Shown: positions 51,641 through 64,000 of the stretch, in pieces | Layout of the letters: every line of letters begins with the position of its first letter | Position numbering within the stretch: position 1 is the first letter of the stretch | Assembly (NCBI GenBank): GCA_030562195.1 | Contig: JAUJPP010000007.1 | Span: 22,317,769 to 22,381,768, forward strand | Reading direction: 5' to 3' | DNA from: Nipponacmea schrenckii | Taxonomy: Eukaryota > Mollusca > Gastropoda > Lottiidae | DNA length: 64,000 nt | Position numbers and translations under genes: made by a program | Notes under the pieces: model-generated | Database searches by the model: none | The model's input: the letters and a program-made list of their open reading frames with translations, nothing else | Told to the model about the DNA's origin: nothing

Positions 51641-51830
51641 AGGTGGGAATTAATTGGGTTTCCTGGCGGGACAGGTACCAAATTCCATCAAGCAGAACTT
51701 TTGAGCGCCCTCTATCGACCAGTCAACTTTATAATGAGACGGTAGAAGAGACCTTGTCATTTGCAGACATCATGTGTATCGGGTCGTCGCCGCAGAATGG
51801 AGCCAAAGTTTCGATAGAGTAAGAAAAGTA
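51640..51830. promoter_or_regulatory. Candidate promoter/first-exon region with a CTCF-like site
   Basis: A relatively GC-rich island in an AT-rich tract. AGCGCCCTCTA at 51704-51714 (complement TAGAGGGCGCT) fits the core CTCF consensus. CACAGGTGGGAATTAATTGG lies near 51639-51657. GGGTCGTCGCCGCAGAATGG (51781-51800) is followed by GATAGA|GTAAGA, a good splice donor at 51819. It may be the start of a gene whose coding exons lie to the right of the window. Confidence 0.35.
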
Positions 51831-52319
51831 GAGGACAGAACTTTTAAAGAATTTAAGGTTGGTGAACATGTTATTACATATTTTGTTACAATGTTTAAAA
51901 ACTTTTTATAACTCTTAGAGTAAGTTGAAGATACCAGACAAATTCCACTGTCGCCAATGTCGTATACTGGCATGGTGACGAAAAATGGCCGCGGTTAAAT
52001 ATACCTCTTAGCTCGCTTGAATACCTTTACCAAATTTAGAATGAAAGTTAACTGAATGTAAGTTGTTCATTCGAGGTAGAATTTAGAACAATACAATCAT
52101 CCAACTTTTATATATACGCCAAAGAGGTATATTTGTGGTAGTTTTGGGAATAAGAAGAGAAACGCTTGACTGATTGCATTGACATGTTATTGTTGAGTGT
52201 GATGACGGGTATTTTCGTGTGTCCCAATTTTCGTCTCTCTCGATTAGGAGATGTTTTATTTAAACAGAAGGAATGATCTCTGTGACAGCTGTATATTGAA
52301 GCCATACTTTCCCAGTAGG

Positions 52320-53921
52320 AATCAATAAAATTTCAGTAGAACCTCTGCCAGAATTTAACAGTGTATTGATTTCTTTTACCTGTGCTAGTTTAGCAGACGA
52401 TAAAAGTTTGTTTAAAGTTTTCATAGTGAGCACGGCATCATTATAGCATTAGGTATAGGGTGTAGCGTCAGTTTGATAAGAGAGACTCAGGTAGATTAGG
52501 TACTGAGTAAACAAGCCCTGACTGGGACACTTATTACCTTTACTAAAATAGAGCTATTTGGTCAGGTAAATGGGAATTGGTGAACTAAATCAGTTTATAT
52601 TTTGTTGGCACATTATAAATTTACTTTCACTTCATAGAATTACAAATAACATGCAAATAAAACTAGGAAATAAATTAAAAATAGGAAGTAAATTATAATT
52701 TTGATTTTGGGGAGCATGTAATGTTTGTTATTTTATTTCAGCAAGTTCCAGATTTATAAGTGGCATTTTGAATTAAATAAACAATCATATTATTAGTTGT
52801 TGTATCTTATTTCTAAGTGCATTGGTAAATATTGATAATTATATCACTAGTTACCTTATAGCTATTAAAGTGTACCATATAAAAACCTTTCCTTTGAAAT
52901 AAAGAGACCCCAATTTAATTCTCAAACATATAAACCAAAATAGCAGCTAATCGAATATTAGTAGGATTTTGTGACTGCCCAATTCCTCTACAAAATCAAA
53001 ACCTTTATTGGTAGGCCTACAATTTATTTTGTAAGCTTGAATTTGTATGAAAATAACTTTTGTTCTTTTACAGTCAATTAACCCCTGTTTTCTGTGAGAA
53101 AATCATTTTCAATGCTATTTGTTTTGAAAGAATGATAAACTACTTATATCAAAATGAACCTTCTTGAAAGGTTTGACACATTTTTGTTCTAAGTATTGTC
53201 TTCAGACTTCATTAGCAATTATTTCGAAATTAAATGATAAAACAACAGACAAAAAAATTTGATTTAAATGCTCTCGGGACAATGCAAAGCTTGTGTTGCT
53301 CACAAAGATCAAAGTTTATTATAGTATTCGTTCCATTGTTTTATTGAGAGTTTTAAATGATATTGGCACTTGATGGAATGTTTTGAAATTGTTTAACAAA
53401 ATTTATACAAAAGTTCAAATTCAATTAGTTGAGAATCTTATTATTGAAACTAATTATTTTCAGTCTGTCCTGTTTAGTTATGTATGTTATGTGAGAGTAT
53501 TTGGCACTAAGTAGGATTTTTGAAAGTGATATAACCTGGACTGAATGTGAATACTTTGTGAAATAATATAAGTGTTATAAGTGGTAAATTAGTATCAGGA
53601 AGTGCCTGAAAGTCTGTTGATTATAGTTAACTACAGGAAATTTAATGACATTATCCCATTACATTGTCAGACCAAACACTCTTTCCTGCCTTAAATAACC
53701 CAACTCTTCAGCAGGAAATTTCTCGTTAGTGTACTTCAATATGGGTTAACATTATTTGGTACTAGTTGACAGCCTGACTCTAACTTTTTACTGGTAGGAT
53801 TTTTGCATTTGATTCTGATAACTGGGCATGATGAGTTTGTTTGCAACAGGTTTCTTAGAATGGTTTATAACTGTTATTGACATAAAACATACTCAGTTTC
53901 ATATTAATTTATTTGATGCAG
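52320..53921. other. Non-coding; no gene seen
   Basis: AT-rich sequence without ORF or repeat structure that I could recognise. It may be intron. Confidence 0.5.
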
Positions 53922-53937
53922 GTGATTTGGTGCCATG
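53922..53937 (+). other. Candidate 16-nt microexon ending in ATG
   Basis: GTGATTTGGTGCCATG is bounded by TTTGATGCAG before and GTAAGT after, both strong splice signals. Its last three bases are an ATG in a favourable context (GCCATGG). Confidence 0.3.
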
Positions 53938-56900
53938 GTAAGTAGAACTATAAACACATTTATTATTAAAACAGCTGGCAGTGGAATCAATGGTAGAATA
54001 ATACATCAGTAAATAAACTTGATCAATATGGAATATATCATTAAAACAAAATAACAATATTTCCGATATTTTGATTCTAAGAATCTATATGGGATGAATA
54101 GTATTTTGTGTTTGAAAGTCTGTTTGGTATAAATGTAATTGGAAGAATCTTTATATAAGATATATGAGAGATTCGGATATTTTCTCTCCTGGTGTGACTT
54201 AAGCTATCTGTATAACCAGGCTAAATTCAGATCATAATGCTTAGTTTTCCAGTAATTCTACACAACCCACAATGGATGAGCATATTGTGATTACTTTTAG
54301 TATGTTATTAGCATCAGAAATTTCAATGAAATTGTTGAACTAGCTGAACTAGCTGTTGGTATATTGTGCTTTGGAAAGCTCCGTTTCCGTAGTACTTATT
54401 CTTTCAGCTTCGTTTTAATTTTGAAAAGGATTAAGGATGTTGAAATAAATCAAATGACTAGTAAAGCATATTGTAGTATAACTTTGTCACCCTTTTTTTT
54501 GAAAATTTATTTTGATACTTAAGTGATGTGCATGAGGAAGTTGCACTATATTAAATTATTTTCAGGGAAGATCTTGTACAGATTTAGATAGTGGAAATAC
54601 TTGAGTGAGAAAAAGGATTAGAATCAAGTTTCACTTCTATTATTGTCTATTAGTCTTATCATTAATAGGATACAAAGTTTCAAAGTTTACAATGCCGTAT
54701 TATAAGAGGAAGTATTATTGTTCTGTTGATAAGAGATAAGAAATGTTGTTGTCTTTGATACTTAGGAAATGAACCATTTCTATACAATCATGTATAATTG
54801 TACAACTGTATCATTGTCAAAGGAATCTTTAATGATACCACATCTAAATTTCCTGTGAGTCTTTAGCACAAAATTGGTTTCTAATAACAATGAGTTTGGT
54901 ATGTATTTTATTCTATACAATTTAGTTATGTTATAATTTTATATTAACAAAGATTTGAGATGCTTTTGTAATGAATGTTGCTAATAAGGTAATCAATAGT
55001 TATTAAACTATAAATTGTTACATTCCTCATTTATTTAGATGTTTGGTAAATATTTATTTTTTAGTGAGTGTACAAATTTGGGTTTATGCTTAATTATAAA
55101 AAAAAATTAGAGGTATGTAGGTTTTGATCTAGATGGTGATGCCAATATTTACTTTTTTATCTTTAATAATATAATAAATGCAATACTTTTGCATACAAAA
55201 AGGTGTAAAAATATTATAACATTAGTAGATTTGATAATCTAATAAATTCAAGATTATTGTCATCTGTTATTCTATCAAAAAAAAAGATGTTGATATATTT
55301 CTGTTAAAAGTAGTAATATTATGTAAGGAGGAAAGAGAGATATGAAAGGAATTTAAGAGACAGTCTTTACAGGTAAAATCCTTTCAAATGTCAAGGAAAT
55401 GTGATGCTGTGAAAAGCTTTTTGCAATGTTGACCTTTTCCTGCTTGTCCCTTCGAATGTCAGATTTCTTCCCAAGGAATTCAGGTCAAAATTCTTTCACC
55501 CGACTTGTCCATATTTTTCTGTGTATGGGACAACATGACAAGACTACCTTAATGAATAAGTTAACCTTAGACAAATTTCTTTGGAGACAAAAAACAATAG
55601 TGGTTATTTAAAATGACATTATTTTCTGGCTGTAAAAGCTTATTTTAAAACTGACTTGTTATCATATTTAATCAGTCTTCCAATAAAATAGATTTTAACA
55701 TATAGACGACCATATCACTCAATTACTGATAGATAGATATTTATGGAATACATGAACTCACTGAACCTTCAGGCAAAATGCATCAGAAGATTTCAAACTA
55801 AAGCTAATGATATTCAGTGGAGTGTAACAGGTGAAAAGGCAGTGAACCTGTCTCTAGAATTTAATAAATGAGACCGGATTTATATTATATATGCTTAATC
55901 TAAGGTTTATTAAGCTAGTAAATATAAATATTATTTGTTAATTCATAAAGCTGCACCCAATTTTACTGACATCATTCCAAGTGTTCTCATTGTTTATTTC
56001 AAAATCTGAAATCACATTGCACTATGATAATATTTTTTTAGAAGTTCATTGTTAAATAAAATGGTATATTTTATGAAAATATCAGCAGGATATCCTTTTT
56101 GAAAATGGTCTTTTAACACTCTGGACAGATTAGAATATTTTTTGTGAAATAAAAGAAGTAATTTAATTGGTTATGAAATAATACCAACTGTTTGCTGTTT
56201 TATAATCTCTTGTTTTAAATTGGTAAAGAGATGTGATTAGTTTGAAATCTGTAGGCTTATATTAAGTATTAGTCAGAGAATAATGTTAGTTTTATGTTCA
56301 GTTTGATAAAATAATGTTATTTGTGTATGGAACCACCTGTTGTCTTCAGCATGCTGTGAGCTTGTCATATTTCCTTCTATAATGAGACCCCAGTAGAATC
56401 AACTGTTTGATATTATTTAATTTAGGGATCAATATTATCATCCCGCAGCACATGTTGACAATGTTGATCACATTTCCGATATTGTTTGTAGACCATGTGA
56501 GCAACAGGAACATACCCGAAATCTTCCATGATGATATCACTAAATAGCTTGATTCACTATAATTATAGATCTTTTGGTAGTATCATGCATGGTATTGTCT
56601 ATATTGCCCCAGATTCCAATGTATGAAGCGTGTTCATAGCTTTTGTCTCATTGGAATTATCACATGGTTTAACATTTTGGTGCCTCAAACCATACAGAGT
56701 GGAAACCCGGTACATATATGGGATTAAAAACAATCTTCCAAACTGCAAATCAGACCAGGATATTCAATACTAACTGAAAAGAAAACCCAGTCTGAATACA
56801 GATTATGTTTTATTGTACCTAGAAAAGCATTAAATATATATTGAATGTGCCTAATCCTGAGTTAGTAGTCTACATGCTGTGTAGGTTGGTTGTTGTTTCC

Positions 56901-57689
56901 TTTCGAGTTGATATATAGATGTCAGTGGTGGTATTTGTTCAAAGTACAATAAGAATATTTAGTAACTGGCTATCTAGTGATGTCAGAATTTTAACATGGT
57001 ACCTGTATATGTCAAATTTTACATCAGCTTATAATATTTAGGCCATCTAGTTAAAATATTTTTGTAACCTACTGTGAAAAGCTTGTATTATGGAATTAGA
57101 ACATTTAAACAATGAGAAAATTTTCAGCTTCAAAGTTTCAAATATTATGACAGTTGCAGTTTTTCCCAAAAATTTCATCCATGGACACAAGTGATAGGAA
57201 TAACCTTTACCATGAAAATGTAAATCATTGGAAAAATAAGCATGTAATGCGATTAAAATTTTTTTTTTTTTTAGTCTATTTTAAGTGTAGTTTGAATAAA
57301 AGTATTTGTGATTGAATAGTTAAAAATATCGAAGGAAGAGCAATGCTACAGAGATAAACCACAGTGCTTTATTTTAAGTTTCATTGTAAATTTTGTCCAC
57401 TCCAAGTTCAAATACTTTCTATTATTTGTGATCAAACTACAAGCATGACTGACCGAGTGAAATGCTTGCCACTGCCAATAATACCAAGTTTGAAGACTGT
57501 GGGAAGCCAAGACATTTCTTTTGTTCCCCTCCTTTTAATGTTCTTTAGACAGTTTGACTTGGTATTGACTGGCTGCCCGAATTCTATTAATAGCTGTATT
57601 CACCAGGTATTGACTGAGTAGGAATTCTTGTCACATGATGGTACACCTTAAACAGTTATTGCTTCTTGTGACCCCCAACATAGTTAAAT
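53938..57689. other. Non-coding; no gene seen
   Basis: AT-rich. Short ORFs (55426-55611, 56346-56540, 57364-57621) lack conserved composition and splice context. Confidence 0.5.
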
Positions 57690-57902
57690 GGAGTGTTGTG
57701 ATTGGTTGATAGTTAGGTACCAGGATAAGAAGAGTTCTACTGTGGTGATATTACCTGTATGTGTTAAGGTATCATTAGTTGAGTAGATAGCAAAGGTGAC
57801 ACTTGTCTCTCTATAGTTAGTTACAGTATAATCTTCTAGTGGCTTCACAGTACTTCATCATTGATTTCGGCCAAGTTTCTATGAAGTTTATTAACTAAAA
57901 TG
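57690..57902 (+). other. Candidate alternative promoter and leader exon ending in ATG
   Basis: Contains an inverted CCAAT box (ATTGG, 57701-57705) and a GATA word (CAGGATAAGA, near 57720). Further on, AACTAAAATG is directly followed by GTAAGT at 57903. Like the 53922-53937 microexon, it would contribute only the start codon to a downstream phase-0 exon. Confidence 0.3.
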
Positions 57903-60900
57903 GTAAGTTATATCTGTTATTGATAAACTTGACATAATGTCTTTATTCTACTGTTATGTATTGTGTATCCTAGAAGTTTGAAAGTCTTGTCGTCTGCTAG
58001 AGAATTGGTGTCTAGTTCAATTTTACTCTCCTATATTTATCTACTGAACATTATTGAATGCCTTCATCTAAATTTAGAAATAGAAATCATGATTTCTATG
58101 TGAACTTGATTTATGAAATGGAAATATAGTGTCATAAACTTTGAACAGTACTTCAGAATCTGCCAACTGTTGTATTATATTTTAATCATATTACTAGAAA
58201 AAAATGTTACTTTTTATTAACTTTTTGTTAAAATGAATGAACCTGTTTGGAAGAGCTAGCTCATGTTGTGTTGTTGCATTTGATTACGAAAATGTTTGTT
58301 TATTATAATTAATTTGTTAACTTTTAGTTTAATTGATTATGGTACTGGTCTTTATTTACCATTCAAAACATCATGCTATTTCCTATTTTGTGTTTTATTT
58401 AGCCTAGTTTAATCTGTTTATAAACCTCAATGTAAGTGTATGCCAAAAATCACATCAGCCATTACAAAAAGATGAAATTGTTGACATCATCCACATTAGT
58501 TTAATACTGAATGATTCTGATAATTATTTAAAGTAGCATGGTATGTTATTGAAATAGGGGATGTTGGGATTTGCCAAGGAACCTGGTTGATGACATTTCC
58601 TTTATTTTCTGTGTCTTTTTCACATAGTGACTATAAGTGTGTTATATGTTATTGAGTTGTTAAAAATAAGTATTGTGATTAGATAAGAAATTGGCTCTGA
58701 TTTACATTGATTATCACATAGACCTTCTACCTTTTATTCTAGTTTTTAATATATTATAATACAGGTAAAGAATCAGTCAAGTCTGTCTGACTTCTATTTC
58801 ACATGACACATCAGACTAATAGGACAAGGAACACAAGAGTTTAATAGCCAGCAGGTCATAAAATATACCAGGCTGTTATTAGCCCATAGCTCACCCTTTA
58901 AAGGTGTAAAGATGTGAAAATGTTGGGACCAGTTTACCACAGATTAATTATCAATCTTATATAAGAGTGTTTTAGCTGGGGGCCAGTAATTTCAGACAGT
59001 TGGAGAGTGATGAAGGCTGAATTATAACTTGATAATTAAAGATACTTATGATTTATATCTGATCTTATTGAAAATTCAGGATGATAAATTTTATGACACT
59101 CCTTGAGGCTTTTATGATTGCTTCAAATAGGTGACATGGATCTGTATTACATTTCTTCACAAAGCATACATAATTTACAACTGATTATTATTCATGTTTT
59201 TTTGTTGATGACCTGCTTGTTGTTAAGAATAAAATATTTCCCTGGTGTAGAAGGAATTGAATTCTACGTGCTAGTTGTTATTAAATGTAAGATATAAAGG
59301 AGAGTCTGTATAAGTCATAATAGAATTTTTGTTAAGCCAGCTAGTCAGGGATGATTGTTAGTGGCAGTATTTATAATGTACACGAAGACAACTAAACATG
59401 AGGCAGACAAAAGACTATTCGGTGAGAACCAGGCCATGTCTGTACCTGTTTGGCATAAAGCTTTGTTTGCTTTGAACTTCACCTGTGATATCTCAAGGTA
59501 CTTTATAGCTGAGATACCTGTCTACATTTCGTATATATACATTAGATTTATAGCCTTTAGAGGACACAACTAGTCAAACTCTCACAGACAAAAACTTTTC
59601 TCTAAAACTTGTTTCCCAAACTTTTATTGAGTGAAGCACATCAGATATTCTAACATTTTATTTCCTAATTTGTCAAGTTAAAACTTATTTAAACAGAGGG
59701 TTGCCATGATACATTCCTTCACAGTAATTATCAACAGTCTAGCAACCCTTTTATATCAAATGGAATATTCCACCTGTACATTAGCACAGGTAAAGCCCTT
59801 ATTTTATGTCACCTGAAACTATTGAATTTGGGGGACTATTTCTCTAGTGATAAATTTCCACATAGACCCGCCCACTTGTTCTGTGTAGTACCTGTTTTGT
59901 TTGCTCTCTACTTAAGACCGGTCGTTGAGCAGGAAAACGGTCCCTCGAAATTTGGTGAATAGACATCCTGGCAGATAGAATGTTGACTTTGTAATACACT
60001 CTCTATAAGGTTATCATGATTGGTTATTGCCAAATGAATATTGTCCTATATATATATAGAATTAAATTCCTGTGTGTACAATCATAAAACCTTGGGTTTA
60101 TAATTCAACATATTTTATCTTGCATAAGATTACAAGATACTTGATACAAGCTTTATGTGCTAAACAATGTCTTCAATAGCAGTAGAAAAAATATGTACTT
60201 TTTCATGTTTATAAATATGAACCATTGTCACATTATATATTTAAGATGGAAAGTTGTTGGTATTTTTGCCCTTACTAATGTCATTAAACAGGTAGAAATT
60301 AAGCAGAAAATGAAACAGTGAGTAAGGTATTTATTTGATTCTGGTGTCAAATAGGAACATATTATTCATGGGCCATTCAAAGTTTGTTCCCACAGGCACC
60401 TGACTAGCTGTGCATGACGAGACATTAAGACTTGTGCTCTGTGGAGCGGAGAGAGGTAATCAGATCACAGGTTTGACTATAAACCAAACTATTCATTGAA
60501 AATACCTTTTATTGCACTGCACACACTCAATATATAATTTACATTTCTTACAATTTACATGAAATTAAAATCTGGCAATTTGAGTAAGGTGAGCTAGAGG
60601 TTTGATATAAAGGTTTTCTAATGGTTGAGAAGATCTAAAGGTACACTATATATCATTACCTCACTCATAAAACTGGAATGATTTAAACATTGAGTAAGGA
60701 CTTAGGAATGTCTGTTTATCTTTGATATTGGTTCAAATCTTTATCTTTTATATCAAAGTCATTTCTTGTCACATAGCACAGGTGCTGTGTCCTCTCTTCC
60801 CACAGGCAACTAATAAGTCACGTGAAACCGTATACTCTAAGTCTTTGTGATACGATTTCGCTTATAACAACTTCATGCTCACCAAATTCAATTATAGAAA

Positions 60901-63474
60901 TGTCTTAGACTACATCTTCTCTTAGATGTATGTTCTACTTCAATGACTTGTATTGAATCAAAATAGTCAAATTGATGATAAATTTATTGCCTGAATTAAT
61001 AGGATATTTTATTTTTCTGTATGAAGTTTATATGAACACACTAGCGTGTGAATGATGTTTCAGACATCCATATTATTCTCACATTACTAACTAAGCTTGA
61101 GCTATTCTACCTTTTATAACATCCATATAGTTGACAGGCATTTGAAGTCAATGTGATGCTTCACAATTTATATGAAATTGGACTATAGTTGACGTACACC
61201 TCTATGAGGACCAACTTATTTACAGATCTTTGTTCTGTTTATAAGACAGAATGTAGGATAATAATGATTATTTCTGTAAATTGTGTTAGCACTTTTCTTT
61301 AAATACTTCTATAAAATCAATATTATTTTAAACATTATTATTATATATAGGATTTCAATTATTCTGATATCTGTGTAATTTTAAAATAAAAAATAGTTTC
61401 TATAAATCATGAAGAAGTGGCATCTGATAGAAAAATAGAATAATTTATAATCTTTGAGAATAGTTCTCACTAGAATAAAAACTACCAAGCTGTTACTTGA
61501 GAGATATTATGGAACAGCTCTTGACTATTTAAGAGATCAATATAAACCAATTTATCTGACAGCAGCAGAAATAAAACCAATATCTATACTTTTATAAATA
61601 AGCAAGTATCCTGCTTTTGGAATTTGGTCTCCATGGTTTTCTGGTAACAGCTGCATCCAATTCACTGGCATATTGGCATTCTGTGACATTTTATGAATAT
61701 TATTTCTCTTACTAGACTGTCAATTATGGGTAATTACCATGGAACCAAATCTGTGTCTGTGACTATTTAATTTGAATATTGGTTAGTAAAATGTTATTTA
61801 AAGTTCTATGTTCCTCCAATTTAGAAATGGTGTATGTGGGTAAGTTATATAGAAGGGTAATATAATCCAATCTGTTCGAACAATATTAAATGATAAGTTT
61901 TTACATAGATGTTTATAAAGTTGATTGTGAAGAGAAATTTTTTTTATTATTTTACCAAAGCACTATATTGTTTATGAGTTAGCAGTACTGTTAAGGAATG
62001 TCACTGTTAAATTATAAAGCTGCTGATAAAATATAACCTTTTACAGAAAATTTCAACTCCTCTAAGTAGTATTAGTAAAATATATGTGCCACAAACAGTG
62101 ACAGAAATATCTTTTTAATCTCCTAAACTCTTATATATGTACATGTTTGAAGTTGCTAAAATGGCCCATCACTAATGGAATGTTTACTTGGTTGTAAATG
62201 GTTTGCCTTGTGAGATTCCAGGTGAACCAATTGGAGACAGGGTTTTAGCCTCAGGCATGTCTGTAAACCAGCTTTAACTCTTATACCTTCATATATCAAA
62301 GTCCAGTCTGTGTATGGTTTGAATTTCAGTGTTAACCTAGATCCTACCTGATAACATGAGTGATTAAAGGAAAGGACTGCCAAGATACCTGTAAAGGTGA
62401 TATGGCTTTCCTGTGTTATATTTTATCAGTCATTTTTGACACAGACTCAAATTTTTTATCAGGAAACTGCTTGGTTATCATGTATAGAATAAGATATTAA
62501 ATGTAATTTGGTAGAGAATAATGAATAATTTGATCAGAATAGAACTTCTAAAAACTTTCTTAAAATGACAACAATAAGGTATTTGTTAAATGTTCATTCT
62601 GATTGTCATTTATATGGAGTTGAAAAAAACCTGCTTATAAAGGATGTCCTCAGGTTTTCGAGTTCATAACCTTTGTTTTGATAAAGATAAATGAAAAGTT
62701 CTTATTTTATCGTTGACTAAGTAGGTAGTTGTTGTTTTGAGTGAGTTTTAGGTACATTTATTGTATTTGTTGTAAGATGCTAGTTAGAGAGAATTTGATG
62801 TGTTGAAACCTGACTAAATCTACCTTCAAGTTATCAGGCATTAAAACAACTTATCTCACCTATTGTTAAAACATTCTTTCAACAAATACTTTTAACTTTG
62901 ACCTTCATGTTTTAGAGGTCAGAAGAATGGCTGATTATTTGGCTACTGATATGACAAGTGGAATACAAAGGTTTGATGCTAAGGCACAATAAAAGATAAT
63001 AAATGTTTCTCTTATCTTTATCTTGTCACAAGATATTAATTTCATTCCTTCACATAATTTGAAAGTGTAATTGAAAGAGATACCTTTCATAAGAATTGAT
63101 GTTTGATTAAAGAAATAACTTCAGAAAGAATTATTGAGTTTTGAAACTACTGCTTTCAAATTTTACTGATGTTTAAATGTTAGTTTCTAAATTTCAAGCA
63201 AAAATTTTTATTTTCTATCGGAATTCCTGTCAGGGAAGTTTGTTTATGAATTGTAAGCATGCAAGGTTTTAATTTTTTATTACCATTCTAATATTAAGGG
63301 TTCAATTTCAAGTAAATTTCACAAAGGAAAGAACGAATTGCATACTTGTAGTCTTTACTTAGAGTATTGAATGTATGAGCCTGATTTCTAAATGATGTTA
63401 TGTAAAGAATAAAGCATACAAATATGAATATATGAAATAGATAGCAGGTTTGAATTGAATTGAAGAATAGAATA
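57903..63474. other. Non-coding; no gene seen
   Basis: AT-rich sequence without a supported exon, RNA gene or structured repeat. Small ORFs at 59355-59573 (+) and 62156-62383 (-) are not supported. Confidence 0.5.
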
Positions 63475-64000
63475 GAATTGCTTACAATTATGAACGTATT
63501 TCGAGAGCCTTAAAATATTATGTAGGCTAAATTTGCAATTACCTACATCTAGACAATATATTGAATATCATTTGACCTAGTTTTCAAAGTCATAAAATAA
63601 TTAGGTCACACCTTCCGTAACGGTTAATGATGGCGAAAATATGAAAATTATCAATTTTTGCTGTCTTTAAGTACACTTATCTCTATGAATTTTTTAAGTA
63701 AGCCAAATTAAAAAATATCTACTCGTAGACAATATATTGAATATTATTTGACTTAATTTTCAAGGTCATAGATTAAGTGGGTCACACCTTCCGTAGCCGT
63801 TAAAGTGACCTAATTTTGAAAAAATCGAAATTTAAATAATTCGAAAGAAAATACGAAATTTGAAAATCGGTCTCCAAGAAAAGGTAGATAATGATCCATT
63901 GTATCTATGTGCTAAATTTCATCAAAATCGGTCTATCAGTAGTGTCTGAATTTCGGATTTAAGAATTGTAACGAAAATTCAAAATGGCGGCCGATATGGC
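63475..64000 (-). repeat. Dispersed repeat, copy 2, inverted relative to 28290-28805 and cut by the window edge
   Basis: The complement of this segment reads GCCATATCGGCCGCCATTTT at the edge and ends GTAAGCAATTCTA, matching the first copy over about 515 bases with few changes. No ORF. Confidence 0.9.

Noticed and set aside
51770..51973. 67-codon minus-strand ORF in the candidate promoter
   Set aside because: No motif, and the opposite strand has a better explanation as a leader exon with a donor at 51819.
57364..57621. 85-codon plus-strand ORF in the gene-poor right part
   Set aside because: No conserved residues or splice context; composition matches translated AT-rich intergenic DNA.
1..64000. 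tRNA, rRNA or CRISPR arrays
   Set aside because: I looked for T-loop words such as GGTTCGAATCC and for evenly spaced direct repeats with unique spacers. None fits; the tandem arrays here are satellites, and the genes are eukaryotic.

Overview
This is a eukaryotic, AT-rich, intron-rich animal window. Codon use and the protein families point to a lophotrochozoan, probably a mollusc; that placement is inference, not something the sequence proves. Five host protein genes can be assembled exon by exon. Their GT-AG (once GC-AG) boundaries keep the reading frame across every junction.

Layout. (1) 1-10765, + strand: 3' two-thirds of a puratrophin-1/PLEKHG4-type Rho GEF (spectrin-like coiled coil, DH, PH, Ser-rich tail), entering from the left edge. 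(2) 14556-23931, - strand: ZC3H18, a CCCH zinc-finger nuclear RNA-processing adaptor, complete coding sequence in 17 coding exons. (3) 24745-33521, + strand: CTNNBL1, an armadillo-fold spliceosome-associated protein, complete in 16 exons. (4) 35084-38559, - strand: UQCRFS1, the Rieske iron-sulfur subunit of respiratory complex III, complete in 4 exons. (5) 39798-44865, + strand: a 292-residue protein with an N-terminal chromodomain, an Arg/Ser-rich linker, an acidic patch and a C-terminal transmembrane helix. Genes alternate in direction: 1/2 and 3/4 are tail to tail, while 2/3 and 4/5 are head to head. The 2/3 pair probably shares a short bidirectional promoter with an ETS site and an inverted CCAAT box. 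Two of its products, ZC3H18 and CTNNBL1, both act in nuclear RNA processing.

From 44866 to 64000 I find no convincing protein-coding gene. The tract holds repeats, a possible promoter/first-exon region near 51.7 kb, and two possible leader exons that each end exactly in ATG before a consensus splice donor (53937 and 57902). This suggests the 5' part of a gene that continues beyond the window.

Mobile DNA is abundant and well preserved. There are two GGCC-ended elements with TAA target duplications (Harbinger-like), one of which carries an ORF. A 975-bp element with long inverted ends built from repeated AAAACGGTAAC motifs sits inside a LINE remnant. Two TTAA-duplicating elements occur, one inserted into a 23-bp minisatellite. 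A family with TATACGCCCAC ends and internal tandem repeats is present in three copies. Three long palindromes occur, as does a roughly 515-bp repeat present in opposite orientations about 35 kb apart. The most interesting host gene is the chromodomain-transmembrane protein, whose layout resembles nuclear-envelope heterochromatin anchors.
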